Shown: positions 7,988 through 14,993, numbered from the stretch's first letter. The stretch: DNA of 18,865 nt from Alphaproteobacteria bacterium (GCA_028716765.1 JAQUPC010000029.1:1-18865), one strand, 5' to 3'. Notes: generated from the letters alone by a model not told the origin. Made by a program: numbers and translations.

Positions 7988-8779
7988 ATGGACGAAATGA
8001 GCCCACATACAATCCCGGAGACCGGATCGGCGGCCGATCTCGTTGTGGCGCTGGACGGCTTCGACGGCCCCATCGATTTATTGCTCACGTTGGCGCGCGA
8101 GCAAAAGGTCGATCTTTCCCGCATCTCGATCCTTGCCCTCGCAGAACAGTATCTCGTCTTTATTTCCTCGGCGCGGGAATTGCGGCTTGAAGTCGCGGCG
8201 GATTATCTCGTGATGGCCGCATGGCTGGCCTACCTCAAATCGCGCCTGTTGTTGCCGGAGCAGCCGGAAGACGAGCCTAACCCCGCCGATATGGCCGAGG
8301 CGCTTAAGTTTCAATTGCAGCGGCTGGAAGCCATGCGGCAAGCCGCGCAAAAGCTGCAGGAGTTTCCCCAGCTTGGGGTCGACGTCTTTATGCGCGGCGC
8401 TCCGGAAGATAGGACCATTGAGGAAACGCCCGTCTATTTCCTCCCGCTCTATGACCTTCTGACGGCGCTTGGCGCGCCGCAACGCCGCCAAAAACCCGAG
8501 AAACTCAGGATCGACACCACCCGTCTTTACAGCATCGAGGAAAGCAGGAACAGGTTGCGAAAATTGCTCGGCATCATGCCGGAGTGGACCGTGCTGCATA
8601 ACTTTTTGCCGGAACATTCCGGCAATACGCTCGAGGTGCGTTCGGCCTGCGCCTCCACCTTTGCCGCCGTTTTGGAAATGGTGAAGGAGGGCGAACTTGA
8701 TTTGCGTCAGGACGGCACGTTCGCCCCGATCTATCTTCGGCGGCTGGATACCCCTCATACGGAAAGCGACAAGATATGA
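7988..8779 (+). CDS. scpA: segregation and condensation protein A (kleisin)
   Basis: ScpA is the kleisin that bridges the SMC heads and, with ScpB, forms the bacterial condensin that compacts and segregates the chromosome. The 263-residue protein shows the ScpA opening LDGFDGPIDLLLTLAREQKVD (about 23-43) and ISILALAEQYL. The DYLVMAAWLAYLKSRLLLPE helix that contacts the SMC neck and the C-terminal winged-helix region (RNRLRKLLGIMPEWT ... FAAVLEMVKEGELDLRQDGTFAPIYLR) also fit. ATG 7988 is used; another ATG nine bases later is equally possible. The stop overlaps scpB by four bases (ATGA), so the two subunits are translationally coupled. A 157-base spacer upstream may carry a separate promoter. 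Confidence 0.95.
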   Translation: MDEMSPHTIPETGSAADLVVALDGFDGPIDLLLTLAREQKVDLSRISILALAEQYLVFISSARELRLEVAADYLVMAAWLAYLKSRLLLPEQPEDEPNPADMAEALKFQLQRLEAMRQAAQKLQEFPQLGVDVFMRGAPEDRTIEETPVYFLPLYDLLTALGAPQRRQKPEKLRIDTTRLYSIEESRNRLRKLLGIMPEWTVLHNFLPEHSGNTLEVRSACASTFAAVLEMVKEGELDLRQDGTFAPIYLRRLDTPHTESDKI

Positions 8780-9441
8780 GTCAGCCCGAAAACACTTCTT
8801 CCGGAAACGAACCCCTCTTGCGTTTGCTGGAGGCTGTTTTGTTCGCCAGCGCCGAACCGTTATCCCTCGACGTCCTGAAGGATCAGCTTGGCGCAGAGGC
8901 CGATGCGGAAGCGCTGTTGCGTCAATTGCAGGAAGCCTATGCGCCCCGCGGCGTTCATGTGGTGGAAACAGGCGGGCTGTGGAGTTTCCGCACGGCTTCC
9001 GATCTTGCGCCGATGATGACGATCAGGCGTCAGCCGCGCCGCAAACTGCCGCGCGCAGCTTCCGAAGTGCTGGCCATCATCGCCTATCATCAGCCCGTGA
9101 CGCGCGCCGAGATCGAAAGCATCCGCGGCGTCGAAACCAGCCGGGGAACGCTGGATATTTTGCTGGAACTCGGCTGGATACGGCCCGGCAAGCCCCGCGA
9201 GACGCCGGGACGTCCCTTGACGTGGAAAACGACCCCCGAGTTTTTAAGCCACTTCAATCTTTCATCGCTCAACGAATTGCCGGGCGTTGAGGAGTTGAAG
9301 GCAGCCGGGTTGCTCGATGCGCGCCCGGTGCTCGGAGAATTGCCGCGTGAAAAAGAATCCGGCGAAGATGATTCCGGCTCGCAGGACGACGAAGACTTTG
9401 CGGCGTGGATCAAAGACGACCCCGAAGCAGCCGGGTCCTGA
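8776..9441 (+). CDS. scpB: segregation and condensation protein B
   Basis: ScpB dimerises and binds ScpA within the SMC-ScpAB condensin. The 221-residue protein has the tandem winged-helix arrangement. The first part, LLRLLEAVLFASAEPLS, is typical of ScpB openings. RAASEVLAIIAYHQPVTRAE (about 95-114), IRGVETSRGTLDILLELGWI and GRPLTWKTTPEFLSHFNL mark the second domain. An acidic tail (ESGEDDSGSQDDEDF) ends the protein. It overlaps scpA by ATGA. In many alphaproteobacteria tatA, tatB and tatC follow scpB. Here the plus-strand run stops, and after 19 bases a convergent minus-strand gene ends, so the usual continuation has been broken. Confidence 0.95.
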   Translation: MSQPENTSSGNEPLLRLLEAVLFASAEPLSLDVLKDQLGAEADAEALLRQLQEAYAPRGVHVVETGGLWSFRTASDLAPMMTIRRQPRRKLPRAASEVLAIIAYHQPVTRAEIESIRGVETSRGTLDILLELGWIRPGKPRETPGRPLTWKTTPEFLSHFNLSSLNELPGVEELKAAGLLDARPVLGELPREKESGEDDSGSQDDEDFAAWIKDDPEAAGS

Positions 9442-9460
9442 TCATTGACGGTATGGCCGT

Positions 9461-9775
9461 TTATGGCACGTCCGTTTCGTGCGTCGGATGAGCGACGACG
9501 AACAGGGGAACGTCTCCGGGTTGAAAATATCCCTTCGGCAATAGGACGACCAGTTTCTGCTCGCCTTCCCCGGGGTGCATGGAACCCACCGATGGAGCGG
9601 CCCGGTCGCAGTCGGGCATGGCGGCAACAGACCTCATTTTGCCGGTATGTTTATGCCTTGCCGTCGTTTTATTGGTTTTTGGTTCGTAATCCCCTGTGCC
9701 GTTGGCTGTGGAGGTTCCGGCTAATGCTAAAATAACCACCAAAGCCGCTGCAGAGGTAAAGAGCACTTTTTTCAT
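9461..9775 (-). CDS. small secreted protein of unknown function
   Basis: A 104-residue protein with a clear Sec signal peptide: MKK, a hydrophobic core to about residue 20, and a plausible cleavage after the Ala of TSTA (about residue 24). The mature part is about 80 residues, with a basic stretch (NKTTARHKHTGK), a single Cys in MPDCDRAAP, and a hydrophobic C-terminal half (KLVVLLPKGYFQPGDVPLFVV). A near-perfect ribosome site, AAGGAGG, lies five bases before the ATG at 9773-9775, so the gene is very likely real. I recognise no domain. It lies 238 bases downstream of the serpin on the same strand and converges on scpB. The AT-rich upstream region with several dyads suggests its own regulated promoter. 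Confidence 0.72.
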   Translation of the reverse strand: MKKVLFTSAAALVVILALAGTSTANGTGDYEPKTNKTTARHKHTGKMRSVAAMPDCDRAAPSVGSMHPGEGEQKLVVLLPKGYFQPGDVPLFVVAHPTHETDVP

Positions 9776-10013
9776 CGCACCCTCCTTCTTTTCGGTTGAT
9801 ATTGGCGTCTGTCACTTCCTGGGTCAGAAGTTAATTAGTTCCTCCTGTAACAGCGATATAGTACTATATTCAGGCGACAACATCCATAATTAAGTCTTAT
9901 TATTTAATAATATAGACCATATTACTATTGAGGTAATATTGTAATGACCATAGCGTGTTCATGCTCATAAAGAACTGCGCAAGAGGGAAGTATTTTTGAG
10001 CGCAATAGGTGCG
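9776..10013 (-). promoter_or_regulatory. AT-rich region with three inverted repeats upstream of the small secreted protein gene
   Basis: Between the serpin stop and the secreted-protein start is a 238-base gap much richer in A and T than its surroundings. It holds a perfect 14-base palindrome at 9856-9869 (ATATAGTACTATAT). A TTATTA/TAATAA pair sits near 9898-9911. A 7-base perfect inverted repeat (ATATTAC, seven-base loop, GTAATAT) occupies 9919-9939. None is followed by a T-run on either strand, so they are not ordinary terminators. Their spacing and AT-richness would fit operators or a curved promoter region read on the minus strand. I could not place -10 and -35 elements with confidence, and chance dyads are common in AT-rich DNA. 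Confidence 0.3.
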
Positions 10014-11255
10014 CTATGCGGCAGGGGCATCCTTCGGCGATGATATGCGGCCCCAGAAAATGATCATCCCGGTTTTCCTGTCTTTGATCATAAAGAGAAA
10101 AGGGTGATCGGCGTTGAATATGACAGGAGGTTTGACGTTGGGGTTGAAAGCAGCCGTGCCCAACATGGACACTGCTGTCGCCGCCGCCGCTTCCGTTCCT
10201 TTTTCGTCCACTTTGATCCACGCCTTATGCAAAACCGCATCGATACGCAACGGTTCTTGTGCGGTAATCCCCGAAAAATCGGCGGCGTTGCCAAAGGCCT
10301 CTTTCATGCCGGCTTTAATTAGATAGTCGGACAGGCTGTATTTCGTGTCGGATTCGAATTTGGGAAAGCTTAAAACGACTTCTTCGGGCTTTAAGGCGCT
10401 GTCCAATTTTTCCAGGGCCAGGGCGTTCAAATTCTTCTCGGCCGCCGCCAGGCCGTCTTTAGCCTTTGGCAATAATACGAGCATGGCCAAATCGTTTTTA
10501 TAGGGCAGGCGGAGAATCTGAAACGCATCGTCTTCGCCATACTCGTAATGCCCTTGGCGATGCATGAATGTGGCGTCCATTTTTTTATCGGCTCCGGTCC
10601 AAAACGAACCGGGGGAGGTGCTGTCATGCTTAAAAGGCGTAAGCCAATCGCCTTTGAAATAAACCGCGTTGGTGAGCACCAGTCTGGTCATGCAGTCCAG
10701 ATTTTTCTCGGAAATAAGATCATGAATATGATCCTTCGTTTCTTTTTCCACCCACTCGTTTATTGTTTTTGCGGATTGGGCCGCCTGACAAAAATCCAAC
10801 TGATAGGATTCGTTGCTGAAATTGTCTTTGAGCAATTTGTTGTAGGCCGGGAGGACGGCAAATCCCGTCTTGAGCCATATTGCGTTGGCAATGTTCAGGC
10901 TCTGCCCCGTGCTATTTCCTGAAGCCATAAGGCTTCGGGATGACTCGGCGATGGCGGGATATAGCTTATCTGCGGGCAACGTGAACCCAAGGACGCGAGC
11001 CATTTCCTCGGCGGTTTTGCCTCTGGCTCCCGCATAAGCCATGCCAAGCGCTTCCGATATGCTGTAGGGCGAGAAGAAGATGTTGCCATCTTCCTTTCCG
11101 GACATCTGGCGGTAAAGGGAAAGCGTCAACGCGGCCGTACCGCGTGACAGTTCATTAATGTCAGCGGTGGCTGCCAGTGGTTGCCGTGGAAGCGACAAGG
11201 CCGTTGCGATCAACGTTATCGCGATGATCGCGCTTTTGCCGATTTTTCCAGGCAT
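10014..11255 (-). CDS. secreted serpin (serine protease inhibitor, family I4)
   Basis: Serpins trap serine or cysteine proteases in a covalent complex through a mobile reactive-centre loop. The 413-residue protein has an N-terminal signal peptide (hydrophobic 8-22, likely cleavage near QPLAATA), then the complete serpin fold: NIFFSPYSISEALGMAYAGA, GNSTGQSLNIANAIWL, LVLTNAVYFKGDWLTPF, LPYKNDLAMLVLLPK, and NADHPFLFMIKDRKTG near the end. The hinge EKGTEAAAATA (351-361) fits the inhibitory consensus: Glu at P17, Gly P15, Thr P14 and small residues P12-P9. GGGAGGG lies 6-7 bases before the ATG at 11253-11255. It starts 38 bases after the stop of the DegP-like protease on the same strand, probably in one transcript. 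Bacterial serpins are patchily distributed, which suggests acquisition by transfer. Confidence 0.96.
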   Translation of the reverse strand: MPGKIGKSAIIAITLIATALSLPRQPLAATADINELSRGTAALTLSLYRQMSGKEDGNIFFSPYSISEALGMAYAGARGKTAEEMARVLGFTLPADKLYPAIAESSRSLMASGNSTGQSLNIANAIWLKTGFAVLPAYNKLLKDNFSNESYQLDFCQAAQSAKTINEWVEKETKDHIHDLISEKNLDCMTRLVLTNAVYFKGDWLTPFKHDSTSPGSFWTGADKKMDATFMHRQGHYEYGEDDAFQILRLPYKNDLAMLVLLPKAKDGLAAAEKNLNALALEKLDSALKPEEVVLSFPKFESDTKYSLSDYLIKAGMKEAFGNAADFSGITAQEPLRIDAVLHKAWIKVDEKGTEAAAATAVSMLGTAAFNPNVKPPVIFNADHPFLFMIKDRKTGMIIFWGRISSPKDAPAA

Positions 11256-11293
11256 TGCTATCCCTCCCTGAAGTTTTTGGCCTACGCTGGAGG

Positions 11294-12820
11294 CTACTCC
11301 TTATCTTTATCTTTATCCTTATCTTTGCCTTTATCTTTACTCGTTTTCTTGTTGAGGTTTATCGCCACGAAGCGAAGGTCGCCCTTGCGGTCGACAAGGA
11401 GAAGGACGGGTTTGGAGTCCTTTTTCGCCAGCTTGACGGCTTCCATAAGGTCTTTTGGCGTTTTAATATCCTGTTGGCTCGCTTCGCTGATGATATCGCC
11501 GGGTTGTATGCCGTAGTCGGCGGCCATTCCGTCGGACGAAACGTCAACAACAACGACTCCCGTTGAGCCCTTGTCGAGGTCGTAACGCTTCCGTGCGGCC
11601 TCCGTTATGGGCGCGACCTTAATGTCAAGTTCGCTCACTTTCTCGGCGCTAAGCGGCGATGGCCTCGATTCCTCGTCGCCAGCCTGCTGCTCCTGAGCTT
11701 CTTCATGAGTTTCAAGTTCCGCCACCTTGACCTGCAAGCTGACTTCCTTGCCTTTGCGTATCACGGTCATGGGAACGGTCTTGTCGACCGGCGTTTCTGC
11801 CACGAGCCGTGGCAGGCGGTGCATTTCGGTGACCTCCTTGCCGTCGAACGAGACGATGACGTCTCCGGGCTCGACATGAGACTTTGCCGCCGGGCCGTCA
11901 GGCGTGACACTGGAGACGAGGGCGCCGTGCGCTTTGGCCATGCCAAGGCTGTCGGCGATTTCCTGTGTAACAGTTTGGATCCTCACGCCAAGCCATCCGC
12001 GCCGGACGTGGCCGCTGGATTTTAGCTGTTCGATCACGCCTTTGGCCATCGATGCAGGAACGGCAAATCCAATGCCGATCGATCCGCCGGAAGGCGAGAA
12101 AATAGCAGTGTTTACGCCAATAACGTCGCCGTCCATGTTAAACATAGGACCGCCCGAATTGCCGCGATTAATGGGCGCATCGGTTTGGAGATAATCGTCA
12201 TACGGCCCGGAATTGATGTCGCGGGCGCGGGCGGAGATGATGCCGGCGGTCACGGTGCCGCCGAGTCCGTAGGGGTTGCCGATGGCAATGATCCAGTCGC
12301 CCACGCGTATCTTGTCGCTATCCCCCCAGGAAATGGCGGGCAGCGGTTTCTTGCTCGTGACCTTCAGAAGGGCGAGATTCGTTTTCTTGTCGCGGCCGAC
12401 GACGGTCGCGGCCAGATTTGTGTCGTCCTGCAGGATGACGTTGATTTCGTCTGCATCCTGAATCACGTGGTAGTTCGTGACGATATAACCCGTGGGATCG
12501 ACGATAAAACCGGAGCCAAGCGACGTCGCTTTGCGTTTATGGGCCTTGCCGCCGGGATTCTTCCCCTGTTTTTCCAGAAAATCCTTGAAAAATTCTTCAA
12601 ACGGCGATCCCGGCGGAATTTGAAGATCCTGAAAATCCTGCAGATCGTCGCCGGCCGTTATTGTCTGGGTGGTCGAAATGTTGACCACGGCCGGGAGGAG
12701 CTTTTCAGCCAGATCGGCGAAACCCGTCGGGCCGCTCCGGGCCATGCTTGCCGCCGGAGATGCCGCAATCATTCCTATAAAACCTAAAACGAAAAGTACG
12801 TTGAGTTTGGCGCGTTTCAT
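11294..12820 (-). CDS. degP: DegP/HtrA-family periplasmic serine protease, catalytic Asp position occupied by Asn
   Basis: HtrA-family protease/chaperone for damaged envelope proteins. From the ATG at 12818-12820 the protein has 508 residues. A signal peptide (1-28) is followed by a trypsin-like domain (about 32-260), PDZ1 (about 272-366), a Glu/Gln-rich linker, PDZ2 (about 395-488) and a Lys-Asp tail. An ATG 54 bases further upstream exists, but the shorter form puts the signal peptide first. His 118 (TNYHVI) and Ser 222 (RGNSGGP) of the triad are present. The third member should lie 30 residues after the His, as in E. coli DegP (H105, D135). Here that residue is Asn 148 (KKTNLALLKV, codon AAT at 12377-12379). 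Activity may therefore be reduced, or it may act mainly as a chaperone. It lies downstream of hflC and upstream of a serpin. Confidence 0.95.
   Translation of the reverse strand: MKRAKLNVLFVLGFIGMIAASPAASMARSGPTGFADLAEKLLPAVVNISTTQTITAGDDLQDFQDLQIPPGSPFEEFFKDFLEKQGKNPGGKAHKRKATSLGSGFIVDPTGYIVTNYHVIQDADEINVILQDDTNLAATVVGRDKKTNLALLKVTSKKPLPAISWGDSDKIRVGDWIIAIGNPYGLGGTVTAGIISARARDINSGPYDDYLQTDAPINRGNSGGPMFNMDGDVIGVNTAIFSPSGGSIGIGFAVPASMAKGVIEQLKSSGHVRRGWLGVRIQTVTQEIADSLGMAKAHGALVSSVTPDGPAAKSHVEPGDVIVSFDGKEVTEMHRLPRLVAETPVDKTVPMTVIRKGKEVSLQVKVAELETHEEAQEQQAGDEESRPSPLSAEKVSELDIKVAPITEAARKRYDLDKGSTGVVVVDVSSDGMAADYGIQPGDIISEASQQDIKTPKDLMEAVKLAKKDSKPVLLLVDRKGDLRFVAINLNKKTSKDKGKDKDKDKDKE
11301..11336. 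repeat. hexanucleotide tandem repeat in the 3' end of the DegP-like gene
   Basis: Six consecutive 6-base units on the plus strand, TTATCT TTATCT TTATCC TTATCT TTGCCT TTATCT, two of them degenerate. On the coding strand they encode the alternating Lys-Asp run near the C-terminus (KDKGKDKDKDKDKE). A six-base unit keeps the frame whatever the copy number, so length variation would change only the tail. Confidence 0.85.
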
Positions 12821-12978
12821 TGCAGGTAGCCCTTTTCTGGTCCGGATTTGTCGGTTGGCTTGATATTTTCGCATAAACAGCCATCCCGCTTGCGCCGGAG
12901 TGGCAATGTCTCATGCTGCGAATCCAAGATCACCAAACAAATTTGACTGATTTATGACATTTCAAGACCGCCCGGAAA
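12821..12978 (-). promoter_or_regulatory. hflC-degP spacer with a candidate heat-shock (RpoH-type) promoter
   Basis: The 158-base gap separates hflC from the DegP-like gene on the same strand, long enough for an independent promoter. On the minus strand CTTGAA lies at 12966-12961 and, 17 bases after CTTG, CAAATTT at 12945-12939. Alphaproteobacterial RpoH promoters resemble CTTG, 17-18 bases, CYTATNT, so the -35 is good and the -10 partial (4 of 6 defined positions). degP genes are often in the heat-shock or envelope-stress regulon, which makes this plausible but unproven. A palindrome spans the hflC stop (about 12972-12990) but lacks a T-run. Confidence 0.28.
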
Positions 12979-13845
12979 TTATTTCCCGGACGGCGCGTTG
13001 AAATAACGGAAGAACTCGCTTTCGGGACTTAAGATAAATGTGGTGTTTTCCGGTTTCAAGCTTTCCTTGTAAGCGGTTAGGGACCGCCAAAACGCGAAGA
13101 ATTGCGGATCCCTGCTTGTGGCGTCGGCCATGATCTCCAGCGCCTTCCTGTCGCCTTCGCCTTTAAGCTTTTCGGCCTTTCCCTGAGCCTCGGCCAGGAT
13201 GACCGTCGCCTCGCGGTCGGCTTCGGACGTCGTTTGGAGCGCTTCCTGCTGTCCGGCGGCGCGAAGCTGCGCCGCTTCCTGCTCGCGTTGAGAGCGCATG
13301 CGGGAGAACACGGCATCGCTCGTTTTTTGCGGCAAATCGGTGCGCCGGATGCGCACATCGACGATCTCGATGCCGAAATCCTTGGTTTCGGCATTGAGCA
13401 AGCCGCGGATTTTTCCCATAACCTTCACGCGTTCGGGCGACAACAGCGTGGACGTTTTCACGGTTCCCAAAATGCTGCGCATCGTGGCGTTGAGGAGACT
13501 CCCCAAGCGGTCGTTGGCGATCCGTTCGTCGCGCAGCCTCTGGAAGAAAAGAACCGGATCGACGATCCGGTAACGCGCGAACGCGTCCACCTCAAGCGGC
13601 TTTTGCTCGGCCAGCATGATTTCCTGCGTCGGGGCGTCGACGGCGAGAACGCGCTTGTCGAAGAAATCGACGTCCTGAATGAAAGGCCATTTGGCGTGCA
13701 GACCCGGCCTTTCGACGACGCGCACGACTTCCCGGAACTGAAACACGATCGCTTGTTGCCTCTGGGCGACCGTGAAAAAGGAACTGGAGATAATCACGAG
13801 CGCCAAAAATCCCGCTCCGAGCCACGCTAGCAAGCGTATGTTCAT
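12979..13845 (-). CDS. hflC: HflC, SPFH-family membrane protein of the FtsH-modulating HflKC complex
   Basis: HflC and HflK form a large membrane cage around the AAA+ protease FtsH and modulate its degradation of membrane proteins. The 288-residue protein has an N-terminal membrane helix (about 5-25) with the bulk outside the cytoplasm. The SPFH/Band-7 domain shows VAQRQQAIVFQFREV, ERPGLHAKWPFIQDV, FFDKRVLAVDAPTQEIML, VDAFARYRIVDP and IVDVRIRRTDLPQ. A long helical region (SQREQEAAQLRAAGQQEA ... ADREATVILAEAQGKAEKLKGEGD) follows. The ATG at 13843-13845 overlaps the hflK stop as ATGA, the usual coupled hflK-hflC arrangement. The length is slightly below the E. coli protein (334), as often seen outside gammaproteobacteria. 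Confidence 0.95.
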   Translation of the reverse strand: MNIRLLAWLGAGFLALVIISSSFFTVAQRQQAIVFQFREVVRVVERPGLHAKWPFIQDVDFFDKRVLAVDAPTQEIMLAEQKPLEVDAFARYRIVDPVLFFQRLRDERIANDRLGSLLNATMRSILGTVKTSTLLSPERVKVMGKIRGLLNAETKDFGIEIVDVRIRRTDLPQKTSDAVFSRMRSQREQEAAQLRAAGQQEALQTTSEADREATVILAEAQGKAEKLKGEGDRKALEIMADATSRDPQFFAFWRSLTAYKESLKPENTTFILSPESEFFRYFNAPSGK

Positions 13846-14993
13846 GGCCGGTCTCCTTCGTTAGAGGAGGGTGTTTGTCCGCGCGTGAGTTGCGTAAGCG
13901 GGAAGTAAGGGATAGAGGCGCCGCCCGCCGATTTTTCGACGATGACCTTCCGTGCGTTGCCCAATACGGACTCCATTGTTTCCAGATACAAGCGCTTCGC
14001 CGTTACGTCGTGCGAAACGTTATAGGCCGTCAGCACTTCCTTAAAACGATCGGCTTCGCCTTTCGCCAGCGCGATCTTTTGATCGCGATAGGCCATCGCT
14101 TGCTGAACAAGCTGCGATGCACGGCCTTTGGCGTCAGGGATGACTTTGTTGACGTGCGCCGCGGCCTGGTTTTGAAAACGTTCCTGATCAAGCCGTGCGT
14201 TGACGACGTCCTGAAACGCCGCCTTGACTTCGTCTGGGACTGAAACGGTTTGCAGGTTGATCTGTGTTATGACGACGCCCGCGTTGTATTCATCCATGAG
14301 CGATTGGAGCCCGAGGCGCGTTTCTTCGGCGATTTGACCGCGCCCGTCGGTAAGGGCGAACTGCAATTTGTTCTGGCCGATTACTTCGCGCATGACGCTT
14401 TCGGCGGCCATTTTCACGGTCTGTTGCGGATTGCGAATTTCGAAAAGAAACTTCGAAGGGTCGCTTATGCGCCAGAACACGGTGAACTCGACGTTGATGA
14501 CGTTTTCATCCTGCGTCAGCATCATGCTTTCCTGCGGGACATTCTGCATCTCGTTGTCCTGCCGCGGGTTATGCCGGAAACCAACGGGTATTTCGTTCTG
14601 CGACGTCACAACAGGTAAAAGAACATCTTCGATCGGGTAAGGGAAATGATAATGCAACCCCGGTTTTTCCGTCCGTTCATAGGCGCCGAAGCGCATGACG
14701 ACCCCGACCTGATCGGCCGCAACCTGATAAATACCGCTCAACAACCACAAGCATACGATAACGCCAAAAATGACGGCAACGGCCTGAAGCCGTCCTTCAG
14801 GCATTCTTGGCCCGAGCCACCCTTTTAACTTGTCCCATAACTCATCGAAATCCGGAGGCGGCAGAGGGCTGCCGAGAGGCTCGTCGGGGCCGGCGCTTTT
14901 TCGAGTCCACGGGTTCGGGGACTCCGGCGCGCCGCCGCCTGACGATTTCTTGCCGTTGGAACCCCACGGGCCTTGCGGATCGTTGTCTGACAT
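13842..14993 (-). CDS. hflK: HflK, SPFH-family membrane protein of the FtsH-modulating HflKC complex
   Basis: Partner of HflC and first gene of the minus-strand envelope proteolysis group. The 383-residue protein opens with a Gly/Pro/Ser-rich cytoplasmic segment (GPWGSNGKKSSGGGAPES) typical of HflK, then one membrane helix (about 68-89). The SPFH domain contains VAADQVGVVMRFGAYERTEK, PGLHYHFPYPIEDVLLP, NVINVEFTVFWRISDP and ESVMREVIGQ. A helical region (ARLDQERFQNQAAAHVNKV, YRDQKIALAKGEADRF) and a flexible Pro/Ser tail complete it. It overlaps hflC by four bases. AAGGT lies about 10 bases before the ATG at 14991-14993. The 147-base gap to the divergent gene at 15141 must hold its promoter; TTGACG at 15054-15049 is a possible -35 with no good -10. 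Confidence 0.96.
   Translation of the reverse strand: MSDNDPQGPWGSNGKKSSGGGAPESPNPWTRKSAGPDEPLGSPLPPPDFDELWDKLKGWLGPRMPEGRLQAVAVIFGVIVCLWLLSGIYQVAADQVGVVMRFGAYERTEKPGLHYHFPYPIEDVLLPVVTSQNEIPVGFRHNPRQDNEMQNVPQESMMLTQDENVINVEFTVFWRISDPSKFLFEIRNPQQTVKMAAESVMREVIGQNKLQFALTDGRGQIAEETRLGLQSLMDEYNAGVVITQINLQTVSVPDEVKAAFQDVVNARLDQERFQNQAAAHVNKVIPDAKGRASQLVQQAMAYRDQKIALAKGEADRFKEVLTAYNVSHDVTAKRLYLETMESVLGNARKVIVEKSAGGASIPYFPLTQLTRGQTPSSNEGDRP

Noticed and set aside
9891..9968. A 22-codon minus-strand frame (MSMNTLWSLQYYLNSN...) after the serpin
   Set aside because: No ribosome site, very AT-rich, and it runs through the inverted repeats; most likely chance.
9999..10015. AGCGCA/TGCGCT hairpin at the serpin stop as a terminator
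   Set aside because: Read on the minus strand it is followed by an A-run, not a T-run; the T-run lies on the wrong side.
12821..12874. Longer start for the DegP-like protein at 12874
   Set aside because: It would place 18 polar residues before the signal peptide, and no ribosome site supports it.
12972..12990. Palindrome across the hflC stop as a terminator
   Set aside because: The stem has a bulge or mismatch and no T-run follows on the minus strand.
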